64,000 nt of DNA from Owenia fusiformis (lineage: Eukaryota; Annelida; Polychaeta; Sabellida; Oweniidae). A program made the translations under genes and the position numbers. Within the stretch, counting starts at the first letter, position 1. Each line of letters starts with the position of its first letter. The notes beneath the pieces are model-generated. The model had not been told where the DNA came from. It saw only the letters and a program-made list of their open reading frames with translations, and made no database searches. The stretch spans positions 45,649,885-45,713,884 of the forward strand of contig CAIIXF020000001.1 of the NCBI GenBank assembly GCA_903813345.2. Reading direction: 5' to 3'. Positions 1-14,700 of the stretch are shown here, in pieces.

Positions 1-3000
1 AGGTATTTTCAACTTGCTTCAAATTGACCAATATTTTTTCAAAATCATCTAATTTCTAAAGTTCAAATCCGACTATAGATTTGGCCTTCAATGACATTCT
101 CTTAATGACCTTTTCAAAGTCAAAAAGGGCCTTTTACAACTTGCTTCAAATGGTGTGAGTCATATTTTCGTTAACGTGTCAAGGTTATGATGCTTGTTAG
201 CTCCTATAAGCATAAAGAACTTCAAAAATAAAAGCTTGAATACCAGATTCCATATTTACTCTTGAAATTTAATTAAAAAGTTGGACGTTTTTTTGTTCTA
301 GTTTTGACCTGTCATCGCCACTGGTTTTCTTCCTGTCATCCTCTTAGGTTTTCAATTTTGAAGTTAAAAGTAACATTTGGCAGCAATTTACTGTGTGAGC
401 ACAGGATCTTATCATGGACTGCTTTCGAATGATGTGTGGCTATCAAGAGCAAATCTGACACTAATATCACCCTGTATAGCCCCTGTATGTAGACTCTGAT
501 AGCTGGATATGGATAGACTTAAAGATGAACAAGATAAATGCTCACCACATATGCTATTTGAAATAATAAATAAAAAATATTTTGCAACACAAGAACAAAA
601 TAAATATGTACTTATTTCGTTATATATATATTGCTAACTTTCATACCAATCCTTATACAGCTTCCTTAACAATCATATACTGATAACAGAAAATAGTCAT
701 CCACAAAAATACTGAAATATGAAGACAAGTTTAAAATAAAATGAATTTCCAGTTTTCTCAACAAATGATTGTTGAACAAAAAGCAAGTTATAAGAAGCTT
801 CAAATAAATTAAAAAATTATTTCCAAAATGCATGTGTTCATGAAGGCCATTAAAGGTAGAATCAGGCTAAAGACCTTACTGTTCTTCAACTGATCATCGG
901 TTGATGCTTTGCACATGTCATGTAAAATAAATTCATCATTTGATAAATATCATACATCTGATATTTTAGATCTCAAATTTGGAAAGGTAAAAGACACAGT
1001 CTCGGGTGTTCATGGTGTAATATTTCCATGATTCTAGCTTTAATGTTTTTCCTTTTTAGCATGAAACAAACACCTAATTGATTTATAGATGTCACCTCAA
1101 TACGATTCCATTAGACACTAGTGACATCTATTGGGCTAACAAAGTAAAATAAAATATTCAGTTCATTCAATGATGTGAGCTCTACCTGAATTCATTTCTG
1201 AGTTGGCGATTTCTCTTCAATGGATGACTATAACCAAACTTTAAAACATCAATACGAAATCTAGCATCAAGGGTAATAACCAGGCCTCACCATACCATGA
1301 GCATTTGATCAAACAGCTGCTAAAATGTTTAGACCCTTGCTGAGCTACAGAGCAAACTCCCAATATCATGAGCTCTGGTTATTTCATGTGATTATTGTAA
1401 CTTTCTTTCAATAATTGTCAAATCTCCCTCCCAGCAAATCTTCCTGAGGTTTCATTTAGTACACTTATGTAAAACACATACTTTGATATAGCTAACTAAT
1501 CACAATACTGAATAGTGATACTTCCCTATTCCTTCCCCTTCAATCTTCAAAGGTATACAAAACAAAATGGCATAGACAACTGAATACTAGAATAGTATTA
1601 CAATGTCCTGATTTGGTGATATCTGATTTCTCTTAACCCTAAGTATTATAAAAGCACGGTGAGTGGATCATGAAATGTTCTATTGTTGAAAACTCGATCA
1701 GATGTAATAAACATATTTTTAGATCCACAAATATCAAACTAAAAATAAAGCTACTGGTGCATATTTCAATAATACTTGGGACTTATTTGTACTAGTCCAT
1801 ATGCTATAGTTACATTTCAGGCTCATTCTGATTGGATTGGCTTCACTGATTAAGTAGATATTTTCCCTTCATTTTGAATTACGCTTACAATGACTAATTT
1901 TGTGTGACACAACATGAGGCCATTTATAGTGTAATATATGTTTAATGTCACCTCTTTTCTACTCTTTGACAAATTTTCAGAAAAGAACAATTTTATGTGC
2001 CAAAATAATAATTCAAATGACAATAGAAAATAAAATTGTGTCCTTTGATCATATTATTTGTGAAGGGAGTTGCCATATTGAAAACTTTTCATGTATCAAT
2101 CGCTATCATAGTATCTGTTTTAGTATTTCTATTATTGAGTTGAATTTTGATTTCTTTTCAGCTCCCATCCTCTTTGGACCTTCATCAGGAAGTTAAACTT
2201 ATAATTAACTTTGAATGGCCTAAATTGACACATAATTTTGATATATTATTCTTAAAAAATGTACTAATGAAAACGATGTGAAATGATACATGGGCTAATG
2301 GGCTAGTACATCTCAAGTACCAATTCAAAAAAGATTTGCCTTGTGCTCCAGATTTTCAAATGGGCAAATTATCACCCTAATTTCCCATATACCATAACTT
2401 TACCCACATGGGAAGCCATTTGCCAGACAATGTCTATAGTTAAAACATGATATCGCATATGACAATTTATACAATATATTAAAATAGTCACATGATCTAT
2501 ACAATTTCTACATTAGATATCCCAATGAGGGAATGTAACTGTACACTATTTTACAAAGGGGTCAGACCAACCTTATATTTACAAAATTGTCCCAAGGAAG
2601 CACATCAGTTTTCTTAATTTATGCATATCCAGGTATTTGTCTCTCCTCCTTTAAACAGATGAAATAATGTCACTTTAAAGTCCAGTTTAATACCGAGTCA
2701 ATATCCAAGATTAGAGAAAGTTTCACCATCTTTCAGTATTTGGTGCATATTTAACAAAATATGGTAAATTAGAACTTCTTTTACACTTCAGTCAAAATCA
2801 TGGTTTTCACCAATGTAAATTATTAAGAGACAGCACCTGTCTCATGCCTTACTAACAGAGAATGGCTTAATGGATATGATATTCAAACTAATAAAAACTG
2901 ATCATCAATGACAGTAGAAGATCCTATGTGCAACATTGGGACGTACAATGCTCAACTCAGCTAACCAGCAGAACAACTATTATGACACCAATTACCCTTG

Positions 3001-3426
3001 TATATTTACAGACAACATTCAAAATATTATGAAGCAGACTAAGCAACAAATACATTTTGTGACAATCAATGCCAACTTGAAACTATTGTATGTGTGTATA
3101 CACAAATAAAAAGTGTACATTAAGTAGTTATAATGAAATATGGCAATCAATTGGGTGCTTTTTATTATGTCATTGAGATCTCCTACTTTTTATTCTGCTA
3201 AAGTTCACGGATATTGAAATAACATACCAGTAAATATTTTAAGTATTAAACTCGTAGCACTCTGGAACCTTTTAGCAGATTTCAACCTTTGGTCTAGTTA
3301 AATACACCCAAAAAACAAAGGTCAAACAAAATTTAAAAAATAGAAGTTATGAGAAACTTAAAACGTTTCCCTTCTTTAGCAGAACTACTAGAACATAGCC
3401 TTTGTAGTTTGATGTGAGAGGCATCT

Positions 3427-3913
3427 CACTGGTGATCCACTCGATAACGCTGGTTACCGAAACGGTTCGTTTCGGTAACAAAATGTCGGAACATCAAAGG
3501 TACGATTTTTCTTTCTTCCATATCTCACATGTTGTAGGCAGACATTTTTAACACACACATGTATCAGTATCATATGTTTAAGAAAATGTCGTCGATTTGA
3601 TTCCTCACTTAAGTTACAGAAACGTTTTTTCCAAAAACAGTTAAGATCTGCACTTTTAACCCAAACCGTTTATGTAACTTAGTGATGAATTAAATCAAAC
3701 ATTCTGTTGTCTTCTGAGCTATTTTTTTCGCAAACATGAACATTTTCTAAAACATATGATACTGATATACGTTTGTGAGAAAAAACGTCGTGGAGATTCT
3801 GCCTACAATACATGAAATAAGGAAAAAAGAAAAATCGTACCTTCGACGTTCTGACATTTTGTTACTGAAACGAACCGTTTCGGTAACCAGTGTAATCGAG
3901 CGGATCACCAGTG
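3427..3913. mobile_element. Palindromic MITE, 5-bp target duplication CATCT
   Basis: Inverted ends start CACTGGTGATCC and continue through GGTTACCGAAACGGTTCG for about 200 bases each. CATCT flanks both sides. It has no coding capacity. A decayed relative lies at about 29700-29960. Confidence 0.9.
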
Positions 3914-4449
3914 CATCTATCAGCAAAGCAGGATTTTAATAGTGAGACGTTTTTTTTATGGCTAGATGGCCTAAACAGCCCAACATTGTCATCATATGTG
4001 CTTTAATATGGGGTCGATTATCTATCCCTTCATGATCTGAAGGGCAATCATATCACACACTTCTATGTACAGATACAATGCACTCCCTGTATGTAGATGG
4101 TACACTTCTCAAATAAGGTGCATTATAGGATTCAGATGTCAATTTACCAATGCGTCCATTAGGTTAACTGCAGGAAAGGACACTCATTTAAATATTTTCC
4201 ATGATATCAAAAACATGCATCTTGTCGAGTCGGAAAATATCAGTTGGCCCTCATACTTATTGGATGTAAAAAAAACTAATCGGCTAATGACTCTTTTGCT
4301 CCACCCAGCTTTCCTCTATCAAAGTCCTTTTAGTGGCTTGATTAGAAGAGCTTTTATGCAACACGGATGACATGTAAAAATCCAAATCCAAATAATAAGA
4401 CAAAGACCTTTATATGTTTATGAACTGCACAAATCATATAAAGGAAGCA

Positions 4450-4789
4450 GTATCTCATACTTGAGTGGGTTTGGGGTAGATATCACCCGGGAATATATAT
4501 CATATCTGAGGAGCGGGCAGTATATATTATATATGTCCCGCTCCAGGGCAAATGCGGGCAGATATAATATATCCATCCCGCTCCCGGGAATTTTTCAAGT
4601 TTTAAAAATTTAAAAAAAATTAACATTTGAAAGTTTAAAATTTGTTAAAAAGTTTAAATGTTACAATTTCATTGTATTGAACTAAAGGAATAGTACGAAA
4701 ATGTTAAATACAAATTGTGCTTTTGCAGTATAGGCCTATCTTGTCATTTGAAAAAGGTGGAACCCCAAACCCACTTAAGTATGAGATAC
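4450..4789. mobile_element. MITE with GTATCTCATACTT ends
   Basis: Inverted ends GTATCTCATACTTGAGTGGG match over about 27 bases with one mismatch. The inside is AT-rich with no ORF. The target duplication is not clear. Confidence 0.65.
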
Positions 4790-4793
4790 ACCA

Positions 4794-4933
4794 GTTATGT
4801 ACGATCGGTTTTGGATATAGGGTATATCCCTCGGGAAATATTTATATCTCCCCTTGGTCCCTTCGGTCCCTCGGGATGATATAAATATATTCCTCAGGAT
4901 ATAACCTATATCCAAAACCTCCCAGTACATAAC
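4794..4933. mobile_element. Short MITE with GGTTTTGGATATAGG arms
   Basis: A 140-base element next to the previous one. Its inverted arms share GTTATGTAC and GGTTTTGGATATAGG. Similar arm sequence is seen near 16930-17020 and 46900-47000, so it is a dispersed family. Confidence 0.6.
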
Positions 4934-5585
4934 CCTTATTTATGCAACATGCATGATGTATATGAGCTTATATATAAAGTCAAGTGTCTGCTGGAAAAGC
5001 CAAGTTGAACAATGCTTACAATATAATAGCCTACATCCGAAATGAAATCTGTGTTCATGGTATATACATTGATGTATTGAAACATAAATTATCTTCATGA
5101 TTTAAATATTGATAGGTCAAACGATGTATTATGCTAAGTATGATTTAACACACAATCAAGATCTGCAACATGCAGAATGAAGAACAGCATGGGCAAAGGT
5201 AAAATATCAAGTTTTTTGCTAATTCAACAATGGCTCAAATGAAAGTAGTCTTGCTTCAAAACTGTGGACCCCCTCCCCCCTTATCTACTTCACCACCACA
5301 GGGATGTGTGTAGGCGGGGGATGGGGTTCACAAGGGCTTGTAGCTAGACTTAAAGTAAAGGCTCAAACCAATTTCCTCTTAGCTCAATTTTCTAATTAAA
5401 CTTATCCAATATCATCGCACACTCATTGTTGCTTATCTCATACAAAACCAGGCTTTCTACCTTTAAATTGAAATAAGTTGAAAGAATGACATTGAACTAG
5501 CCCTTAAAATTAGTTTTAATGGTTCATGAACACAGTTTCATTCCATGGTATAATTTACAAAAATATTCTAAGACTTTGATTGTTG

Positions 5586-5734
5586 TCACTGCCACAGTTT
5601 GTGTAGATGCAGGTTCCGACTTAAAACTGATCTGATGTCTGAGACGAATCGTAAAGCATCTAACATCGGGAGAAGATTGAGAAGTGCTGTGTCTGTCGGG
5701 TCTGAGAACCAAGACTTGATAGGTATTGCATTAT
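5586..5734 (-). CDS. CTDNEP1: CTDNEP1 coding exon 7 with stop
   Basis: Encodes the rest of Asp196 and residues 197-244 ([20 protein letters not shown] and on to HKLWQ), then TGA at 5586-5588. The acceptor is TTTTCCAG; two diverged copies of this acceptor and exon start lie immediately upstream. Confidence 0.97.
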
Positions 5735-8700
5735 CTGGAAAACAACAGGCATTGCATTGTCTTGAAAACAACAGATATTGCATTGTCTTGAAAAAAGGTT
5801 TCAGACTTTTTCTCAGATAAGAGGTTATAACAATATCTGAACAAGGCATTAACATGTGAAATGTCACTACCTGCCATTTGTTACAGAAACCAAAAACTGA
5901 ACACCAACCGCTGAATGCCAATGACCATCCTCAAAAATAGTTGGACACTATCAAAATATGTCACAGCTTCTGGTAATGATATAAGAACAGATGTTGCAAG
6001 TATCAGGAAATCTAAATTTAAAAAAATCTAAAATCTGTTTCCTATTCTTGTTTTAAGAGGTAATATTTTTGAAGTATGGTCATTACAATTTACATTAATA
6101 CATTCAAACTGACATTTATCAAATTATGTCATTTTATGCTGATAATTAGATAGCATGTTTTGGGGTTTTTATTCATAAAAAACATTTGAAAGCAGTAATT
6201 TTTTATACACTATGAATAAATATAACATGAAACTGAATTACATATACAATATCGCTTCGTAGTACTATAACAATCATTTCAGAATTTTCATATATCAAAT
6301 TAAACCCATGTTTTTTTTATGCTAACTTACTCCGAGAACACTTACCTGGGTATGCCCTGTAGGCCCCAGGGGAGTTATAAACTATGAAAACACTTACCTG
6401 GGTATGCCCTGTAGGCCCCAGGGGAGTTATAAACTATGAAAACACTTACCTGGGTATGCCCTGTAGGCCCCAGGGGAGTTATAAACTATGAAAACACTTA
6501 CCTGGGTATGCCCTGTAGGCCCCAGGGGAGTTATAAACTATGAAAACACTTACCTGGGTATGCCCTGTAGGCCCCAGGGGAGTTATAAACTATGAAAACA
6601 CTTACCTGGGTATGCCCTGTAGGCCCCAGGGGAGTTATCAACTATGAAAACACTTGACAAATCTGTGCTTATTGCAGACAGGTCTTTAGTGTAGCTACCA
6701 AAGTCTAGATTACAATGCTGAAACACAAACCAAAACAAGTAAAAAATCAATTCATTAGTTTCTGGAATCTCAAAAATGTTTTAATAGCACATTTTGTATT
6801 GTAAAATTCATGAAATCCAGGTAGAATTTCAAGCTAAGTATTTTATCTGTCAATGTTGTGATGAGATCAGATCTGATATACAGGCCAGGTGTTCCCCTTC
6901 ACAAAGGGGTCATACCAATATTCAATGAAAACACAAGTTTTTTCAAAAACTAAGATAAATTATCAAAAATGTTGATAGAATCGTTCAAAATTCTTCATAC
7001 ATTTTGTCTTTTAGCAAATCTCACAATTTTAATCAGAAATGCATTTCAAGTTATTTTGAAGATTTAGATTTCAATTGCTTTAATGCTGGGATCACTTGCA
7101 ATAGAATAGGTTCACGAGCCTTGTAAAATTTTGTACTGATTTTGAATAGCAATTTTTGTCATAACTCCCTTCAATAATGATGACCTATTTCAAACAAGTT
7201 CGATATGATATTCCACAAGTTGCTTTGAATAAATTGTTGGAATACAAAATAATTATGAGATAACCCCCAAGTTTCCTGGGAAAAATGTTCCACTCTGAAG
7301 GTTAGCTAATACATGCTGTACAAGCATACTGCCAGCCTATAGATGTTTATTCCTTAGAGCAGATTCCGGATTGCGATTTAAACTGTATTAAGTTAATGTA
7401 AAAGAAAATGTTCAGTAATTTTAATTGTACTTTAAATTAAAAATTTTGAAGTGTGTCAAATGAAATCTCTCTGGCTGTAGTCAGATAATGCATAATATTT
7501 GAATCAAAAGTATTTTTACATGTAGAAGAGAAAAACGATTTTGTAAAAATGCATCAAACAGTGCCAAAAACTTTTTAGGCCAAAAAAGATTTTAGACATA
7601 CCCACAACCCAGTACACTTGGTAGCTTGGATATGTAATATTATAAACACCACTTTACTAACCTGCCTATAATATCTTCTTTTTAAAACACCGGTACCATT
7701 GTCTAATTTGTCGGCAACTGCTGCACCGTAGATCTCCATACTGGCTGTAAATACTACCAAGTCATACCATTGGGATACCTACAACATGAATTTCAGATTT
7801 TTTACAAAAACTATTCACACATGACATCCCCACTTCTCCAGATATCTTGTGGGGGATGGGTTGAGCGGCTGAGGGGGAAAGGACTCTAAGCAATACTAAA
7901 AATACTGATTTACTTTCATTTTGATCATACAACTTCTGACAACAACTGAACAAAAAAATATGAAGTTGTATGAATACAGTATTGGCATTGCTACTAAATC
8001 AAACATGCTAAATAATATGAATAATATGAAATGAAAAATGAAACTACATCTACATAAATATCAAAATAGGTAAGAGAGTATTGGACACGGGTAAATCATG
8101 ATGTCATATTGGGTTCTGAAATTCATTAAAAGTACCTCATTCTATGAAACAAACATCGAATCGATGTCATCCTCATCAGGTATAACTGATTATTTCATTA
8201 CACAAGAAATTCAAGTGAAACCCTGAACTTGTGGGGGTCAACCCAGTTGTCCGAAAATTAGGGGATATATATCTTATTTGAAAAATACAATTTTTTTAAA
8301 CGAATCTCCTTGTCGCAACCTCTGTGAATCACAACATAACATTGGAATAACGTTGACATCATTGCAAAATTAGGCTAAATATGCTAAGTCAAGACGTTAA
8401 TTCTTTAATGTTTAGCCTACGAAAGTTCATATACAGGTGATATAGATGTTCAAACAAACAAAGTTAAATTATGTTATTCTCATTGTAAAATGGCGTTTAC
8501 ACAACATACATAGATAGGGGTCTGCAATTTTTAAACCAATTTTCTTTATGGCCCATGGGCCTTTTTTGAGAGGGAACAACATTTTTCCAATCGGTGATGA
8601 GCGTTCATAAAAAGAAAAATAGCTTTCCCAAGCCAGTGGGCATTTATTTAGTAAAGTTGACATGTACATCTTTTGAAACCAAAACTTATTCTTCATTTAC

Positions 8701-11700
8701 GTACTCTGTTCGAGAAATAGAGATTAAATTAAAAGGATGAAGAGAGTACATGGCGAAAATGAAACTTCTTGCGAATGGGAGAACATCCATTTTGATACGA
8801 GGACAGCCTGCCTTCGTTTCTAGTTGATCCTAAGTGATTAAGTTAAGAATGTTTTGTTCTTTTACGATTTGATAAAATACAGAGACTAAGAAATTAAATG
8901 CGACGAAATATTTTGACAACGTAATATGTATACTGTTTTATTTTTAAAGTACTATATGCGTAAACTTATTTTATCTGTTTCAAAATGATTCATTTTATTT
9001 TGCCTAGCCTATATAAAAGAGATTGAAGAAGATAAGATAAACTGTTCCGTAATATATATTGTGTTTTGATAATCTTTTTTTAGAATCACAATGTAAAATA
9101 AATCCCCCGTTCCTGCCATTCTGGTAACGTGTGCAATGGATGCAATTCAAAGTGAGAGAGAGAGATCTATGAACATCAGAATGCGTCCATGCCATTAATT
9201 TGGCCAAATACATTGCATGAAACTGGCCTAAGCTTAGTACGTCTCCCCTTTCTCTGGTAAATTATGACTATATTTTTCGGAGTAATGGGTTTCGGACAAG
9301 TGGGTTTCGGAGAACTGGGTTTCGGACAACTGGGTTTCGGAGAACTGGGTTTCGGACAACTGGGGTCAGGCCTGTCAACTGTCCCGCAATTTGCGTATTT
9401 GTCACGCATTTGCTGAAGAATTTGAAGTCACGCCAGTTTTTTTTGCGTGACACAAAATGTCACGCAAATACGCATTTTACCTGGTAATTGTCACGCAAAT
9501 ATGTTTCTGTAAAAAAATTTTCAAAATATGTTTATGATACGGTAAAAATACGAACGTCGGAAAAAAACGAACGCAATTTGTTCGGATTTGTCACGCGAAT
9601 CCTGTATATGTCACGCATGTTCATTGGAAATTTTCGTACCTACCCCCCCCCCGTTGACGAAATCGCGAGCGTAGCGAGCGCGAAAAATTTGAGGTTATAA
9701 AAGTTTAGCAAAGGTGCTCAAACTTTGGCCAAAGGTGTTTAAAAGTTGGCCAAAGGTGTTCAAAATTTGGACAAAAGTGTTCAGATTTGGACTTCGGTGT
9801 CCAACATTTGTAAGTCACTCATATTAGGTGGTCCCAAGTTGACAGCCCTGTGGGGTGCACCCGAACTTGTGAAGCTTGGGGATTTGCATATTCTATTGAA
9901 ATTCTTTGACAAAACACACCTATAAAACACTGCAAAATCCCCCTTTCAGACAAAAAGATCATGATTAAAACCTCTTACTTTTACTGATATTAGATAGACA
10001 AGAATGGTTTGGAAGGTCAATTTTTCTGTAAATATGTTTTGACTGAGAAATAAAAAGATAGATTTGATCAATTTCAAGAAATATCTGTTTCTAAATAGCC
10101 TTAGAGAGTGACCAGATCAGTCTGACCTTGAAGTTTTAACACAGGCCATCAATTTCACTTCCAAATATGGAGCTGTCAATCAAAATATTGAACTGTGTGG
10201 AAAGTAAAAGTTATTTTTAGTTTGACTGATGTGGATGATGTTCATCTTGAATTGTTCTCAAATTGAATTTCTGTAACATGCTCAAAATTTCATTTGTTAG
10301 CATTTAAAATGTGATTTTTAATACATATATGCAGGTCATAAACAAATCAATATTCATCTTTAAATTGTAGATATGCAATAAACAAAAATATCAAAATAAA
10401 TACGTTATAGCTGGTGTTTAAATTATAAAAAAAGATCTATCTTAAAATTCCAAAATGAAAAGATCTATCTTAAAATTCCAAAATGAATAAAAGAACTATT
10501 TTAAATTCTAAAATGCACCTGGATCAAATAATTATATACAAAAATAAAATGTGTAATATATATAAGTAAAAAAAACATACAGGATGAAGTTATTCAAGCC
10601 AAACTTAGTGAAGAGCTCATCCAGAATGAAAAACTTTCTTGTTCAGGAACAAGAAAAGCTCATCCCTTCACAGCTTGTGGCCCTTAAATCACAACAAAAC
10701 ATTTCTCTTTCAATATTTTACACCAAGAGAAATCCATTCTTTATACTCCTTCTCATTGAAGAGTTTTGAAGAGCTTTTGCTATTAAATAAACCTAGACAT
10801 GACAATCAATTTATTTTAATCTATTCACGTTCCGTGACGCCTCTAGACCCAACCACCATTACAGACACCAACTGCCATCATAAAAATGCAGACCATAACA
10901 ATATGTCACCACTTTTGGTTGTGACATAATACATTAGGAGAGATATGTATGTACTTACTATTTCTAAGAAGAAATCTACATGTGGCCTTTTATGTACAAA
11001 AAATCTCACTGGATGTCTGTCAATGACAACCTGAAAAACATAAAATGGAACTTTTAAAGCACACTATTTTCAAGGGCATCTTATTGTGAAAATGATAATT
11101 GCGTAACTTTCCACGGAACTGATGTACTATACCCATACCAGCACTGGCTTGCAAAAATGCTATGAACACTAATGATTGCATTGATCCACCAAGGTTAGGT
11201 ATGAGTCTACTGAACAAATTGGCAAAGCCAGTAAAATAAGGGTCAGATCAGAAGTTTGATATAAGATTTATTATTTCTCATTAAGTTTCTAAATTGAAAT
11301 GTCTTTTGGTAGCCTGTTTCTTTCATCCTTCAAAATCCACATTTATTTTTAATTAAATCTAATCTTTAGATATTAGTTTTAGTATCATCAAAATCCATAT
11401 CAGGGGCAGAATCTAGCAGTTTACTTAGCATTTTCATGAGGTGGTTGTATGCTACTGCACATGGCTAATTTGTTTGGAATGAGAAATGGTGTTCAAGCTA
11501 TCGTCCAGATAAAAATTATGTGAGTTAGTAAAAACTGAAGGGACAACAGCAAATATTGTTGCTCATATCAAAATTAAAAATTGCAAATCGTGGAACCCCT
11601 AGTATCCCGGCCCTAGTATATAATAAATCTGCTAGATAATTTTGAGTTGCTCCCTCACTCTACTGAAATAACTACTTCTGTAATGATCTAATTCTCTCCT

Positions 11701-14700
11701 TAATTTACTCTAAGTATTGCAGTTCTACATGCTACAGGAAAGGAGGTACGGATTCTGGACACCTGCAGGAGGATGCATGCTACGGCACTCTGACACTTTA
11801 CAGTCATGATAGCAGTAAAAATGAGCCGATAAACTTGATTTTCATAATCATATTTCCAAAATAAATAAAAGTGGTATTATCTAATCTCCACATTACAAGA
11901 GTACCTAGAAATATGGATTGGAAGTCTGAACTTCATCAATTAATTGATTCAAAACAAAATTTTTAGGATTTAAATCTTCTTCCCCTCATTATGATGTAAA
12001 TACTGAAGGGATAATGTAATTTACAAGATAAATGTCACAAATTATTAAATTAACTTCTTATTTCCTTATAATAAAATCGGTTTATTTTACGCAAATACTG
12101 TTGCATTGAGCAAACAGAAAACATTAATCTGTTCATTACAAAATCACCATGGGGCTGGCTGAGAGTTTGCATCTGTTTTATGGAAGCTAATTAAACAGTA
12201 TTTATAGGGATGAACACAGCAGTCTGTATTCCCCATTTTTCTCAAATGGTTGAACCTTTCTCATCTTTCTTGTTTCAATTGAGACATGTTGAAATAAAAT
12301 TTACCAGTATATTCATTTATTTTCATGTTTTTCAACTGGGCACCTGTTATGAATTCTAAACTGGGAGAGTTGTGGTAACACTGTATGTTCCATTGACAAA
12401 GAGCAAAGGACAGAAGAATCAAGGTACTGTGTGCAGGCCAGTAGCCAGGGGGTTCAATGGGTTTGAGCGAACTCCCCCCCCCCCCCGGCCAAAAAATCTT
12501 TCAAAATCATGCAGTTTTTCCCTATTCTGAGAATTTTTAAGTGTTTTTGGCCATTTTTGGACCAAAATTGTCACAAGTGTACCCCCCCGGAATTTTTCAA
12601 AAAGTGAGCTCCCCCTTGGCAAATCCTGGCTACGGGCCTGGAGTGACAACTAAACTATTCATCAAAATTGGTCTACTTTATTAAATGGTACTGGCCAATA
12701 TGCAAGGTTAATCTTATCTAGATCTAGATCTTAAAACATTGTTCTGACTGGCCAATCTGAGGGTAATAATCTAGTAACAGTCTACTCATATATTGGTGGA
12801 CTGTATCATCATTCCTTGATCTCAACTCAACAAAGCTTACAATGGAGGTTTACAACATTTCCAGTCTACCTCTGGAGGGAACAACAATTGTAGACTCCAA
12901 GTCTGTACTTACTTTTAAAACAAAATCAGGTGGCGTGCCTGGTTTGACAGTTTGACGCAAGACACCATCATGATGTGAGTGTATCAATGTTTCATCTAAA
13001 TCTAGAATCATTGTTTTTCTTTTTACCATACCTGAAAAGAAAAAAGGGATATTTATCAATATGTCAATCTTTCATTTTAGTGTACACTAGCATGTCTATA
13101 TAACATTTGACAGTCCAAAAGTCCAATTTTAAGAGTGGTGTTTTATCTGTATTCTGTCAAATTACATTCAATCACAATATAGTACATTGCAATACTGCTC
13201 TTAAACGATAAAAATACAACATATTTTACTATTAACTTTACACTAGAACATAAATTTTAACTTCCTCATGGTTAGGATTTTTCCAACTTTAGAATCTGAA
13301 GTTAAGATTACACAAATTATTAAATTATTTTTAGTATATAGTACTATGTAAACTCGAATTAGAAAACAACAAAAAATATTTGTTTTTTCTTTCACCACTT
13401 GCGGATGGTATGAACTATAACGGTCATTTTTGAATATCCCTCCAAAGCATAGAATTTGAAATTTCTCATTCAAGGTAAGCTTTTGAGATGCCACTTGAAG
13501 ACTTTATACATGTATATCTTATATGTTGGTTACTTAATTATATTCATACATGTGTCGAATATAACTTTAGTGTAAAGTTATGAACACAATTTAAAAGTGA
13601 AATCATTTCAATTGTCATTCATATAGCTACCAATATAATGACAGACAGATGGACAGACAGACGGCTGGACAGACAAGCAGTGAAAAATAGCTCATCCGTG
13701 TGAGCTAATAAATAGCCCTGGATTTTGGCACTACAAGTGAGACTGCAAACCTATTATGTTGTCTAAAACCTCTTTACTCTCTTTACAAGGTTAGGTAATC
13801 AATAGCTGTCAATATTATACAGTGGCCTGTTGAAGGATGGAGAGCAGTAAGAGATGAACTAAACACTGTACAGTAATTTTGATAACCAATAAATCATCTA
13901 GTAGCTTCTCTTGACTTCACCATGCTGAGACTACAGCAAGTATTCAGCATCAGATTTAGAAATGTACTCTACTCTTCTATAGCAATGCAGCTACTAATCA
14001 CTAATGCACAGAAATGGCAAGAGGTTAACTGTGTTATTAAATTATCATATTTAGCCTAAATTAAGGTTTCAAGGTAAAAGGAACATGTAGCACAATAAAA
14101 GAGAATTTGGCTATAATGTATAAGTCAATCTTATGCTTAGATGTATGAGATCCTTTCGCAAAAAACAAATGTAAATACAACAAGGCAGCAAAAGATGGTA
14201 GAGTATATTCAATAAAATGTGCAGTAATGGGCTAGAACAACCTGGTTGATACTCAACTTATTTTCATTTGATTTTACATCTTTAGAGTCTCATAAAACTA
14301 GTCTCTCTATCCATTCTTCTTTTTAAAGGCAGTGAAGCAAAAAGCGTAGTATAAACATCCTCATAAACACATGTTAGATAAGATACCAGTTGTACAGGTA
14401 AACATAAGAGAACAAGAGATACAGTGTTATGTTTAGTTTGTATCTTATCTTCACAACTAGGGAGTACTTAAGAGAACTTCACTGACAAACATGTGGCTTG
14501 CATTATCATAATGGGACATTATTTTAATGGTTGTAGTGTTTTATATTGATTTATTTTCAATACTAGAAATCAGCAACTCCGCAGAGTAGCAAATCCGAAT
14601 GAACACTTCAAGTGAATTCATACATATCTGTATATATGGAAACATAGTATTTACCAGCTACTCTACCCTTGATTTGCAGATATTAAAGATATATCAGAAT

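Larger units (their letters stand above)
1..5585. other. Non-coding region downstream of CTDNEP1
   Basis: Holds the CTDNEP1 3' UTR (extent unclear) and three MITEs (3427-3913, 4450-4789, 4794-4933). No exon-like sequence with splice sites was recognised on either strand in 1-3420. Confidence 0.6.

Noticed and set aside
5735-5921. Upstream extension of the minus-strand ORF over CTDNEP1 exon 7
   Set aside because: It is intron read-through; the acceptor at 5735-5736 and conservation define the exon start.
6341-6652. Regular 52-bp spaced repeats resembling a CRISPR array
   Set aside because: The units are contiguous with no spacers, the DNA is eukaryotic, and one unit is CTDNEP1 coding sequence.
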